A DNA stretch of 64,000 nucleotides from Thermithiobacillus plumbiphilus (lineage in GTDB: Bacteria > Pseudomonadota > Gammaproteobacteria > Acidithiobacillales > Thermithiobacillaceae). A program made the position numbers and the translations under genes. Below, one piece after another: positions 47,203 through 56,463 of this stretch (positions are counted from its first letter, which is position 1; the number at the start of each line of letters is the position of its first letter). Location: the NCBI RefSeq assembly GCF_038070005.1, contig NZ_JBBPCO010000009.1:86745-150744 (forward strand), given 5' to 3'. The notes beneath the pieces were generated by a model. The model was not told the DNA's origin. It was given only the letters and a program-made list of their open reading frames with translations, and searched no databases.

Positions 47203-48215
47203 GATTGCGCCCCCTGGCCCGTGAAGTGGAATCTCACAATCTCTCCCTGCAGGGGTTTCAGTGCCGACAATAGTTCAAGTCGTCTTGTTGGTGAGGTCAT
47301 GAGCATCATGAATCCACCACCCCCCGCGCCAGAGATCTTGCCTGCCTGCGCGCCGGCCTGGCTGGCACGTTCGAAAATGGACTCGATGAAGTCGTTGCTG
47401 ATCGCCTTGGCCATGCGCTTCTTGGCCTGCCAGGACTTTCCAAGGTGGGCCGTGAAGCCCTCGATATCTCCTTTCAACAAGAACTCCTTCATGCTCAGGG
47501 CGTCCTCCTTCACCTCGAGCATGGCCTGGACAGACTGTTCCGATCGTGATTTGGTGTTTTCCACCTGCTCCTGAATGATACGGGCTGAATCCCGCGACCG
47601 GCCTGTGTAATAAAGTACAATGGAGTTTTCCAGCTCATTGATGGTGGCATCCTTGATGCGCAGTGGATTTACTATGACTCGATCATGACCATAGAACTCC
47701 ATGAAATTCACACCACCGAACGTGGCGGCATATTGATCCTGCTTGCCGCCGGCGAGCCCGACATCACAACGCTCTATTTCAAAGGCGAGCTGCGCAAGAT
47801 CGTATTCACCCAGAGGGATATTCAGTGCTTCCTGGTAGGCTCGTAACATTGCTACGACCATGGTGGAAGATGAGCCGAGTCCACTACCGGGAGGCGCATC
47901 CGAATAGGTGACCACGCATATTTCCATCGGCTTGCCCTGATTGAATTCCTTGACAACCCGGTTATAGACCGCCTTGTGCAGACTGAGGACGCCATCCAGT
48001 GGAAAAAATTCCTGCAGCGGCCCCCTGAATGATTCCTGCAAGTCCATGGCCTGGAAACAAATGCCTTCTCCCGGAATGGCAAAGATGGTGCAGTAAGCAT
48101 ACATGTCGATCGTTGCATTCAGAACGAAACCACCATGCTGATCGCTGAAAGGAGACACATCCGTTCCGCCTCCAGCAAAGCCAAGGCGCAGTGGGGCTTT
48201 AGAGCGACAAACCAT
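47190..48215 (-). CDS. hddA: D-glycero-alpha-D-manno-heptose 7-phosphate kinase
   Basis: A 341-residue GHMP-family kinase: [20 protein letters not shown] at the N-terminus, [19 protein letters not shown] as the ATP loop, and [14 protein letters not shown] near the C-terminus. It phosphorylates C1 of heptose 7-phosphate with alpha configuration, the step that commits to GDP-heptose in place of ADP-heptose. GGGAGG precedes the ATG. It is 92 bases after the glycosyltransferase gene. Confidence 0.9.
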   Translation of the reverse strand: MVCRSKAPLRLGFAGGGTDVSPFSDQHGGFVLNATIDMYAYCTIFAIPGEGICFQAMDLQESFRGPLQEFFPLDGVLSLHKAVYNRVVKEFNQGKPMEICVVTYSDAPPGSGLGSSSTMVVAMLRAYQEALNIPLGEYDLAQLAFEIERCDVGLAGGKQDQYAATFGGVNFMEFYGHDRVIVNPLRIKDATINELENSIVLYYTGRSRDSARIIQEQVENTKSRSEQSVQAMLEVKEDALSMKEFLLKGDIEGFTAHLGKSWQAKKRMAKAISNDFIESIFERASQAGAQAGKISGAGGGGFMMLMTSPTRRLELLSALKPLQGEIVRFHFTGQGAQSWRA

Positions 48216-48307
48216 GTAACACCTCCCGTGTTGACATCAAGATCGGGGTTAGGCAATGAATCTGTTTAGCCCGGACTCATGTAAATGTTTTATCTTTGTG
48301 GAATCGT

Positions 48308-49540
48308 TCATTGAGTGACCCTGGACTCCTGCAGCATTCGTAATGATGAATGCCGGGTTGCTGCCATGTCGAAGCGCGTGCAGGCTTCAGATACAGCTTC
48401 CATCAATTTCTGCCGGAAACGCTCAGGCGAAAACCTTTGAGCGTTGGCCCGACATTCCCTGGCTGAGAAAAGGGGGTAAGCGGTTTCGAACCGGTGAACG
48501 GCATCGATGATCGATGCCGCACTCTGCTCTTCGAAGAAAATGCCCGTAGGTCCTGGCGATGACTGCTCGCGGTTTGCATGATGCGATCTTGGAGAGATCA
48601 GTGTTGGTTCGGTTGGCAACCCAATCACGGTTTCCAGCGCGCCGCCTCTGCCATAGGCAATGACAGGCGTGCCGCAGGCCTGTGCTTCTATAGGGGTCAG
48701 GCCCAGGTCCTCCTCGGAAGCAAAAATGAAGGCCTTGGCACGCTGCATGTAGTCGCGCAATTGGTTGAAAGGCTGATAGCCGAGCAATGTAATGTTGCTG
48801 GTTACCTTGGACTTCATCATTTCAAAATCAGGACCATCACCAATTACGATCAACCGCTTGTCCTTCATCGCGGCAAAGGCCTCGATGATCAGATCGACCC
48901 GCTTGTACTGAACCATGCGCGATGCGGTGAGATAGAAATCCTCTTTGTCCTCACACATCGGGAAGGCTTCGATGTCTGCGGGGGGAAAGATAACCTTTGC
49001 CTCACGCCGATATGTTTTTTCAATGCGACGCGCAACGTAGTGAGAGTTGGAAAGAAACTGATCCACACCGTTTGCGCTGCGCGTGTCCCATATGCGGAGC
49101 TTGTGAAGCATCCATTTCACCATCCAGCCTTTCAAGCCAGTTTTCAGGCCTGCCTGACTCAGATACAGGTGCTGCAGGTCCCAGGCATATCGCATCGGTG
49201 AATGAACATAGCTGACATGCACCTGATTGGGGCCGGTGATCACTCCCTTCGCTACGGCATGGGAACTGGAGATGATCAGGTCATAAGAGGATAGATCCAA
49301 CAGTTCGATGGCCATTGGCATGAGCGGAAGATATTGACGGAAATGCTTGCGTGCAAATGGCATCTTCTGGACGAAGGTGGTCTTTGCATGCTTGTTCAGC
49401 AGGAATCCGCGCTCGTCATCCTTGAGAAAATCAACCACGGCAAAAAGATCGGCTTCCGGATAGCACTGGAGGATCTGCTCCACGACGCGTTCTGATCCGA
49501 AATAATCGACAAACCATTCATGGACCACAGCGATTTTCAT
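48308..49540 (-). CDS. Glycosyltransferase, GT4 family
   Basis: A 410-residue retaining glycosyltransferase. The N-terminal domain starts MKIAVVHEWFVDYFGSERVV, and the C-terminal donor domain has LIVIGDGPDFEMMKSKV and ASEEDLGLTPIEAQACGTPVIAY with the EX7E-type pair. AAGGAGATTGTC fixes the ATG at 49540; the longer frame overlaps the preceding gene. A role in adding a mannose-like or heptose residue to the exopolysaccharide unit is likely but not provable. Confidence 0.88.
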   Translation of the reverse strand: MKIAVVHEWFVDYFGSERVVEQILQCYPEADLFAVVDFLKDDERGFLLNKHAKTTFVQKMPFARKHFRQYLPLMPMAIELLDLSSYDLIISSSHAVAKGVITGPNQVHVSYVHSPMRYAWDLQHLYLSQAGLKTGLKGWMVKWMLHKLRIWDTRSANGVDQFLSNSHYVARRIEKTYRREAKVIFPPADIEAFPMCEDKEDFYLTASRMVQYKRVDLIIEAFAAMKDKRLIVIGDGPDFEMMKSKVTSNITLLGYQPFNQLRDYMQRAKAFIFASEEDLGLTPIEAQACGTPVIAYGRGGALETVIGLPTEPTLISPRSHHANREQSSPGPTGIFFEEQSAASIIDAVHRFETAYPLFSARECRANAQRFSPERFRQKLMEAVSEACTRFDMAATRHSSLRMLQESRVTQ

Positions 49541-49556
49541 GACAATCTCCTTATGG

Positions 49557-51989
49557 CTAGCCGGCACGCTGCAATAGACGGGTTGCTGACCTGGAGCCAT
49601 CCCGACGGGTGTTCAGGCCATACATGTGCGTCTTCATGATTTCGCCGCAATTGATCACGACTCCACGCAGCAGAACGAGTCCTGTTAGTCCCTCCTGGTG
49701 TTCTGCCCATTCCTGCCGAGGTGTATGGCCAATTCGGAGTACTGACAACATCAGATCTGCGCGCGGGGCCAGAATGATGCTGTCACTGACGGTGGGGAAG
49801 GCCGGTGTATCCAGAACGATGTAGTCGAATTCACGTCTGATCTCGTCGAAGATCCTGTCGACCTTTTCATGGCTGAGAATCTCGGCGGGACTCATGTCCG
49901 TCTCCAGGATCGGACTGATATATGAAAAGCTGCCATTCATGACTCTTTGCACGGCATTGCGCCACTGTGTAATTCCACAGAGCAGTTCACCGGCACCCAC
50001 ATGGCTTCGCGGGAACTTCGATCTGTCCCTTGCGGAAGTCCTGAGATCCAGATCCAGGAGTAGAACTTTCTTGCCATCCAGTGCAAGCGCGTGGGAGAGG
50101 TTGGTGGCAAGCGTGGTCTTGCCATCACCCGGGACGGCAGAGGTGATCATGATTATCTGGCCCAGCCTGCCCTGCAGGGTGTGATAGATGTTCGAACGCA
50201 ACACTCTGAGCGATTCGGCGCCGGTGGATTGTGGTGCCTCAACCAGGAAAAGCGGATTGTTTCCTGATTGCTTGCCAGGCAGATGCGGAAGGGCTGCATA
50301 GGTTGGAGCGCCATTGAGCATTCTGCGGGCCTGATGGGAAGTCTGGACCCGCCTGGAGAGGAAGTGATAAGCAAAGATTGATGTGATGCTTAGAAACAGG
50401 CCAGCAAACACCCCAGTCCCGAGCAGGAAAGAGGCTTTTGGGCTGATTGTCTGGTCCGGTATGATTGCTTCTTCAAGAATATGATTTTGGGAGACTGTAG
50501 AAGCCTTGCTCAAGGCGGATTCCTCTTGCTTCTGCATGAGGAATACATATAGCTTGCCCAGGACCTCCGCATTGCGGGTCAGGGCGATGATTTCCATTTC
50601 CGAGCGTGGCAACTGCTTCATCGCCGCATCCGTTCTGCCAATGCGGTCCTGCAGGTCGGCCAAGGTCTGGCTCGCCATTTGCCGCTCATTGGCTATCAGT
50701 GCGGCAATCGACTGCTGCAGGCGCTGTGAGACAGCTTTCTGTTCCGCCACCAACGGAGAGGCATCGGTTTGAGTCTCTCTGAGCTGGGCAAGCGTGGCTT
50801 CGGACTTCGCGAGGCTGCCGCTCAGTTCGTCGAGGACCCTGCTGTCGGCCATGTTGAGCTGATAGCTGTCGATATGGCCGGCCGCGATCTGTCGCTCGAT
50901 GTTGTTCAAGGCATTGAGCTTCATGCGCGCCTCGGTCGCCTGTTTCTGGTAATCCGCAGCCGAACTGATCATGACCTTGGCGTTTTCTGGCGCTTCGATG
51001 ATCCCCGTCTTCTGTTTGTATGCTGCGAGCTTCTGGTCGGCCAGCACGAGTGACTGGCGTACTTTTTCCAGTTGCTGTTTGGCAAAGTCGCCTTTCGCGC
51101 TGGCTTCTTCCGTTTTCCAGCGCAGACTCTGGGCGAGGTAATCAGCCATCAACTGGTTCACGAAAGCTGAGGCCTGATAAGGCTGGGTGCTTTTGAAACC
51201 GACATAGATGACATTGGCCTTGCTGGTAGATCCCTCGCCATTTTCCTTCTTGGGTGTATACACCTGCAGGGCATCATTTCTGATCAGTGTCTGATAATAG
51301 GAATAGGCGGGCTGGATACTGAGCTTGTATGTGCTGCCTGGCGCTGGCACGAAGCCCTTGTCATATCCCTGCAGGTTCATGCTCAGTTGGTTAGGGACTG
51401 TGAATGGCTGGCCCATCATCCCCGAGCCAAGCAGCGTCTTGCCGGCAAATACCTGGTAATGCCCTTTGGAAGCAAACCTGACGCTCAGAGGGCTACCTGC
51501 GAGCATCGGGTTGTGCAGGTCTGCATATATGGCAACGAGGGCATCCTGGCGGGGTTTGTAAAGCCGGATGTCCTTTCCGGAAAGCTTCCAGTGCCAGTTA
51601 CGCAAGTTATCGGAAGAGCCGGCTGCTTCAACCTGGGCGTTCAGCCCGGTTTCCTTGATGGCCTGCACGACAAGGTCGCGGCTCTTCAAAACCGCCATCT
51701 GGCTTTCAATGCCTCCGGACATGCTGCCCTGATCCAGTGCCCGGCTGAAGTTGTCCTGGCTTGCCAGATTCCTGTCGTGTATGTCCCCCAGGTACAGGCC
51801 GCCATTGCTCCTGAATACAGGGCGTGACCAGAGCAGCATGAAAATACTGGCCAAAATGCAGAGCAGCGTTATTCCCACAATCCATTTCCAGTGTCTGCGC
51901 ACAACCAGGCCAAGCTCATGCAGATCGATCTCATCATTTTTCTGTGCTTTCATCGGGGTCTGGATGACCGGTCCTAGCATGGTTTCCAT
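49557..51989 (-). CDS. Wzc-type polysaccharide co-polymerase with BY-kinase/ATPase domain
   Basis: An 810-residue protein with a Wzz chain-length domain (TM1 about 36-55, coiled periplasmic part rich in Gln and Ala, TM2 about 520-542) and a C-terminal P-loop ATPase: Walker A SAVPGDGKTTLATNLS, A' VLLLDLDLR and B YIVLDTPAF. The tyrosine cluster normally found at the end of BY-kinases is nearly absent: the tail MKTHMYGLNTRRDGSRSATR has one Tyr. Such proteins control polymer length and export with Wzy and Wza. It follows the sugar transferase by 36 bases. Confidence 0.88.
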   Translation of the reverse strand: METMLGPVIQTPMKAQKNDEIDLHELGLVVRRHWKWIVGITLLCILASIFMLLWSRPVFRSNGGLYLGDIHDRNLASQDNFSRALDQGSMSGGIESQMAVLKSRDLVVQAIKETGLNAQVEAAGSSDNLRNWHWKLSGKDIRLYKPRQDALVAIYADLHNPMLAGSPLSVRFASKGHYQVFAGKTLLGSGMMGQPFTVPNQLSMNLQGYDKGFVPAPGSTYKLSIQPAYSYYQTLIRNDALQVYTPKKENGEGSTSKANVIYVGFKSTQPYQASAFVNQLMADYLAQSLRWKTEEASAKGDFAKQQLEKVRQSLVLADQKLAAYKQKTGIIEAPENAKVMISSAADYQKQATEARMKLNALNNIERQIAAGHIDSYQLNMADSRVLDELSGSLAKSEATLAQLRETQTDASPLVAEQKAVSQRLQQSIAALIANERQMASQTLADLQDRIGRTDAAMKQLPRSEMEIIALTRNAEVLGKLYVFLMQKQEESALSKASTVSQNHILEEAIIPDQTISPKASFLLGTGVFAGLFLSITSIFAYHFLSRRVQTSHQARRMLNGAPTYAALPHLPGKQSGNNPLFLVEAPQSTGAESLRVLRSNIYHTLQGRLGQIIMITSAVPGDGKTTLATNLSHALALDGKKVLLLDLDLRTSARDRSKFPRSHVGAGELLCGITQWRNAVQRVMNGSFSYISPILETDMSPAEILSHEKVDRIFDEIRREFDYIVLDTPAFPTVSDSIILAPRADLMLSVLRIGHTPRQEWAEHQEGLTGLVLLRGVVINCGEIMKTHMYGLNTRRDGSRSATRLLQRAG

Positions 51990-52025
51990 GGCACATCTCC
52001 TTTCCTGGAATTGGTGAGTTGCGTA

Positions 52026-53489
52026 TTAGTGGGCGCCATGACCACTGATCACTGTCCTGATGGTCCGCCCCAGCAGATATAAGTCGAACCAGATCGACCA
52101 TTTTCGGACGTAATAGAGCTCCATCTGCACCCTTTCCGTGTAGGAAATGTTATTGCGCCCGGATACCTGCCAATAACCGGTAATGCCTGGCCTGACACTC
52201 AGAATCAAATCGCGGGCTGACTGCATTTGCAGTACCTCCTCCCGGCTGACCGGCCGCGGTCCCACAAGGCCCATCTCGCCGCGCATCACGTTCCAGAGTT
52301 GCGGAAGTTCATCTAGGCTTGACTTGCGCAGGAAATCGCCGAAACGGGTTACGCGGGGATCCTGGCGCAACTTGTGAAACTGCTCGAACTCAGCCTTCAA
52401 ATCCGGCCGCTCTTCCAGGATTTGCTGCAGGCGGACTTCGGCATCCACGTACATGGTCCTGAATTTCCATACCTTGAACGGCTTGCCATTCTTGCCAATT
52501 CTTTCCTGACGGAAAAACACAGGGCCTGGTGAGTCCAGCCTGACCATAATGGCCAGGATGAACAGAAGCGGAAGAATGACCAATCCTCCGGTTAAGCTCA
52601 GCACCAGATCCATCCATCGCTTTAATTGCTGATAGAAGGGGATGAGGAGCTTGTGCTGCATTTCCAGCCCCAGAGCACCACCAAGGTCCCTCGGTGCCAC
52701 CGCCAGCGTCGTGCTGCCCACACTATCCGCGAGCATGATCACGTGCGGAAAGGTCAGACTGTGAGATTTGAGTAATGGAATCATTTCATCGGGGTGGCGG
52801 CCGTTACGTGCGAGAAGCAGATAATTCACGCCTGATTCCACGAGTGTCCTGGCTTCGGCGCTGCTTTGATCGACAATTCCGTCAACCGACATTCCTGAGT
52901 CATTTTCATCCTGCATCCGGCCGATGACCTTGAAGCCCAGACGGGGATTCTCTTCAAGCTCACGTACCGTTCTGGTCAGTGTTTCACCTTGGCCACACAC
53001 GACCAGGGCTGTTCCCCACCACCAGCACTGGGCAAAGAATGACCTTGCGATCGAACGCCCGAAAGGAATGAGCAGCAGACTGCTTAGCCAATGAATGAGG
53101 ATGACGAATGGCGGTGGAAGGCCGGCAGGCTGAAATAGTATGTATGCGGAAAAAAGTGTGGCTGAAACACTGCTGATGGAAAGAAATATCAAGCGGATTT
53201 CTTCGGGAGGATTCAATCCTGGTGCAGGATAGAGATTGGTTGCTGCCAAACCCAGAAGTGAAAGCATGATCAGCGCGCCTGCCTGCAAGTGCCATGTTTC
53301 TGCAGGTTCGCTGCCAAAGATGCCAGCAATCGCCAGTCCGGCCAGTGTGCTCGTCAAGAGCGCAAGTGAGTCACTGGATAAGAGTATCAGTCTGGTGATC
53401 CCTGTCTTCGGGAACATTCGTTGACAATGTCCTGCCTCGCTGTCGTACGCATCGGTAATCGGAGGCAAGGGCGTTTGTGTATTCAGCAT
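52026..53489 (-). CDS. Undecaprenyl-phosphate sugar phosphotransferase (WbaP/WcaJ-like)
   Basis: A 487-residue polyprenyl glycosylphosphotransferase with several hydrophobic helices in the first 150 residues, a CoA-binding-like domain (about 165-285) and the catalytic C-terminal domain: [55 protein letters not shown] and [14 protein letters not shown]. It starts repeat-unit synthesis by transferring a hexose 1-phosphate to the lipid carrier. It is the first gene of the minus-strand operon. Confidence 0.92.
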   Translation of the reverse strand: MLNTQTPLPPITDAYDSEAGHCQRMFPKTGITRLILLSSDSLALLTSTLAGLAIAGIFGSEPAETWHLQAGALIMLSLLGLAATNLYPAPGLNPPEEIRLIFLSISSVSATLFSAYILFQPAGLPPPFVILIHWLSSLLLIPFGRSIARSFFAQCWWWGTALVVCGQGETLTRTVRELEENPRLGFKVIGRMQDENDSGMSVDGIVDQSSAEARTLVESGVNYLLLARNGRHPDEMIPLLKSHSLTFPHVIMLADSVGSTTLAVAPRDLGGALGLEMQHKLLIPFYQQLKRWMDLVLSLTGGLVILPLLFILAIMVRLDSPGPVFFRQERIGKNGKPFKVWKFRTMYVDAEVRLQQILEERPDLKAEFEQFHKLRQDPRVTRFGDFLRKSSLDELPQLWNVMRGEMGLVGPRPVSREEVLQMQSARDLILSVRPGITGYWQVSGRNNISYTERVQMELYYVRKWSIWFDLYLLGRTIRTVISGHGAH

Positions 53490-54189
53490 GATTCAGACTC
53501 CTGTACAGATTGATCGGATCGGTGTCCGCGGGTCTGCAGCGATTTAAAGCTGTACTGAATGAAGCAGAAAAATATTCTACTGGCGCTTCTATGTGTGCTC
53601 TTGCCTGGAGTCCAATAATTCTCCAGAGCTGGTCAAGGAGATATCTTCAGTCAATCTGCAGCAAGGACCATGCCTGAATTCTGGAAAATAATTTTCATGG
53701 CGGAATAGTCATGTGCAGATTGCCTGGAATGTTGGCTGTTGCTTGGATCGCGACTAATTGGTTTGTGTGCAAACTATTTGGCATTGGCAAAATTCTGGCA
53801 AACCGAATATCGAGAGAAATCATGATTGCCCAAAAAAGGGCCCTGATTTGGTGCTCATGTAGTAATTTGGTGCGATAACCTTTGGCTTGCTACTTGGGAT
53901 TTAGGATCAAAGTTGGTATGCATAGGACTTAAGGCTGATTAAAAAAATCAAATAATAGGTCCTTTGTCCCATTGAAAAAATATAATGATTCGTGGTTTTC
54001 GCCATAGGTGAGGAAAATCCGATATGTATCGCCTGCGGCCCGAATATTGCTGTTGGAATAATGGCTGATTTGAAAGGCAGTAAAGGCATTCCTGCATACC
54101 GATCTTCAGTAGTTATCTGAATACGATATGTAATACGGGCGGGGAAAAGTACTCACTGCGACATTCTGCATTCGGGAGAGGTTGCCTGC
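53490..54189. promoter_or_regulatory. Divergent 700-base AT-rich gap with a sigma-54-like promoter on the minus strand
   Basis: No convincing gene is present. On the minus strand AGGCATGGTCCTTGCT (53660-53675) has the -24/-12 spacing with one change (A for the first T) and would start transcription near 53649 with a 160-base leader to the sugar transferase gene. On the plus strand TGGCAAAATTCTGGCA at 53785-53800 is a weaker look-alike, 390 bases before the flippase gene. The DNA is clearly richer in A and T than the genes on both sides. Confidence 0.45.
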
Positions 54190-55536
54190 ATGAGGCATTC
54201 AATCGCTACACTGGTGATCCGGCTCTTGAGTCTGCTGCGCGGCGAGACTGGGGTCGGGGCGATGGTCTCCACGCTCTGGACCAATCTGCTGATCATGGCG
54301 ATCAATCTCGGCACGGGTGTGCTCACTGCCAGAATGCTGGGCCCTGAGGGTCGCGGCGAACTGGCGGCCATGACCTTATGGCCGCAACTGCTGGGATATA
54401 TGGTCGTGCTTGGATTACCTACGGCCCTGGTTTATCAGGCCAAGTGCCAACCAGAACTTCAGCGAGAGCTGATGGGTGCCGCGCTTGTCCTCTCGGTGGC
54501 CATGGGCGGGATTTCGGTCCTGTTTGGCTGGTGGCTGATTCCGATCTGGCTACAGCATTATTCGCCGGAAATCGTTCATTTCGCCCAGTGGATGATGTTT
54601 GTCGCGCCCCTGGAAGTTACCGGATTGGTCTTCATGGCCGGTATGCAGGTCATGAGCCATTTCACTGATTACAACCGGCTTCGATACTTTACTCCCGCAT
54701 TCACACTCCTGGCCTTGCTCCTGCTGGTTGTTTCAGGAAACCTTTCCCCTTTCACTGCAACGCTAGCCTACCTGCTGGCCGCCTTTCCGGTTTTTCTCTG
54801 GGGCCTACGCTGGACCTGGATCAGCTTTCGTCCCGTTCTCAGCTCATTCCGCTCTTCAAGTGAAGCCCTGTTGTCTTATGCCTGGCGCTCCGCCGGATCC
54901 AGTCTCGCCACCGTACTGGCGCCGCAACTGGATCGTGTGCTTGTACTTGGGCTGTTGAGTCCTGCTGCCATGGGTCTCTATGTGGTTGCCGTCAGTCTGG
55001 CGCGCACCCTGAGCAGTCTCATTTCTCCGATCAGCAATGTCCTGTTGCCGAAAACCGCTGGCCGAGCGCCTGACGAGATTCTGGCAGTCACGGGCAGGAC
55101 AGTAAGAGCCACCCTGGCGCTGACTGGCGCGGTGGCCTTGCCCTTGGGGCTGCTGGCACCCTGGGTGCTTGAACTGCTCTATGGGCCTGGCTTTGTCGAA
55201 GCAACACAGGTCTTCCGAATCCTGTTGCTCGATGCCATTTTCGCGAGTGCCGGCATGGTGCTGGCCCAGGCTTTTCTGGCCGTGGGAAAACCGGGATTCG
55301 TCTCTATCCTGCAGGGTGTGAGCCTGATACTGACTGTCATCCTGGTCATGCTGCTGACGCCGCGGTTTGGTCTGACTGGGGTGGCAAGTGCCATGCTGAT
55401 CTCGACTATCCTGCGGCTCCTGATGATCAATCTCAGCGTGCCACGCATCTTCAATGTGGCCCCTCCGCAATTGCTGCCCGTCTGGTCGGAACTTGTCGAT
55501 GTCATGCGTTTGGTTCGGAATACCGGGAGGACTTGA
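54190..55536 (+). CDS. Polysaccharide repeat-unit flippase (Wzx-like)
   Basis: A 448-residue protein with about 12-14 hydrophobic helices and the MVSTLWTNLLIMAINLGTGVLTARMLGPEGRGELAA start typical of the MOP/PST superfamily. It would move lipid-linked repeat units across the inner membrane. It is the first gene of the plus-strand half of the locus and lies three bases before the next gene. It starts at an ATG behind GGGAGAGG. Confidence 0.87.
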   Translation: MRHSIATLVIRLLSLLRGETGVGAMVSTLWTNLLIMAINLGTGVLTARMLGPEGRGELAAMTLWPQLLGYMVVLGLPTALVYQAKCQPELQRELMGAALVLSVAMGGISVLFGWWLIPIWLQHYSPEIVHFAQWMMFVAPLEVTGLVFMAGMQVMSHFTDYNRLRYFTPAFTLLALLLLVVSGNLSPFTATLAYLLAAFPVFLWGLRWTWISFRPVLSSFRSSSEALLSYAWRSAGSSLATVLAPQLDRVLVLGLLSPAAMGLYVVAVSLARTLSSLISPISNVLLPKTAGRAPDEILAVTGRTVRATLALTGAVALPLGLLAPWVLELLYGPGFVEATQVFRILLLDAIFASAGMVLAQAFLAVGKPGFVSILQGVSLILTVILVMLLTPRFGLTGVASAMLISTILRLLMINLSVPRIFNVAPPQLLPVWSELVDVMRLVRNTGRT

Positions 55537-55539
55537 TCC

Positions 55540-56463
55540 ATGAAAATCAGTGTACTGGTTCCAACGTATCGCCGCCCCGATGACTTGTCGCGCTGTCTGC
55601 GTGCCCTTGCCGGGCAGCATCGCGTCCCGGATGAAGTGCTGGTGGTCTTGCGGGAGGACGACCATGAATGCCGGCGGGTTGCTGCCGAATCGGCAAGACA
55701 GGGCTTGCCGCTACGACAGGTCACCGTACATCAAGCGGGTCAGGTGGCGGCCTTGAACTCCGGGTTGATGGAGGTTTCCGGCGATGTGGTAGCCATTACG
55801 GATGATGACGCGGCTCCCTGGCCAGATTGGCTTCTACGGATAGAAGCCCATTTCCTGGCTGATCCCGAACTTGGTGGCGTCGGCGGCCGTGACTGGGTAT
55901 ATCACAGTGGCATTCTGGAAGAAGGTGCATGCGTAGAGGTGGGCAGGGTTCTCTGGTATGGGCGCGCCATTGGTAACCATCACATTGGCGCTGGCGCTGC
56001 TCGGGAGGTTGATGTGCTTAAAGGGGCGAATTTTGCATTTCGCACGGAGATCCTGCGGCTGACTGGATTCGATACGCGTTTGCGAGGTAATGGTGCACAA
56101 GTATGTAATGAGATGGGCGTGTGTCTGGCCATCAAGCGGGCTGGCTGGCGCCTGATCTACGATCCAGCGGTGGCCGTGGATCACTTCCCGGCCAAGCGGC
56201 ATGACATCGACCAACGCGCCAGTTTCAACTTTCAGGCGCAATCCAACATGGTCCACAACGAAACCCTGGTGCTTCTCGATCATCTGCCTTTCTGGCGTAA
56301 GCCCGTGTTTCTGTTGTGGGCACTCCTGATAGGTACCAGCGAAGCCTATGGTCTGGCGCAAGTGCTGCGATTCCTGCCCAGAAAAGGCGGAATCGTGATG
56401 GCCAGATTCGTCGCTTCCTTCCATGGTCGCTATGAGGGCGTGAGAACATGGCTACGAACCTAG
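55540..56463 (+). CDS. Glycosyltransferase, GT2 family
   Basis: A 307-residue inverting glycosyltransferase of the GT-A fold: KISVLVPTYRRPDDLSRCL, VVAITDDDAAPWPDWLLRIE with the DDD metal motif, VLKGANFAFRTEILR and GNGAQVCNEMGVCLAI. A hydrophobic segment near 255-275 may anchor it to the membrane. It overlaps the polymerase gene by 16 bases. Confidence 0.88.
   Translation: MKISVLVPTYRRPDDLSRCLRALAGQHRVPDEVLVVLREDDHECRRVAAESARQGLPLRQVTVHQAGQVAALNSGLMEVSGDVVAITDDDAAPWPDWLLRIEAHFLADPELGGVGGRDWVYHSGILEEGACVEVGRVLWYGRAIGNHHIGAGAAREVDVLKGANFAFRTEILRLTGFDTRLRGNGAQVCNEMGVCLAIKRAGWRLIYDPAVAVDHFPAKRHDIDQRASFNFQAQSNMVHNETLVLLDHLPFWRKPVFLLWALLIGTSEAYGLAQVLRFLPRKGGIVMARFVASFHGRYEGVRTWLRT

Noticed and set aside
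53907..54089. 60-codon minus-strand frame in the divergent gap
   Set aside because: No ribosome site or motif; consistent with chance in AT-rich DNA.
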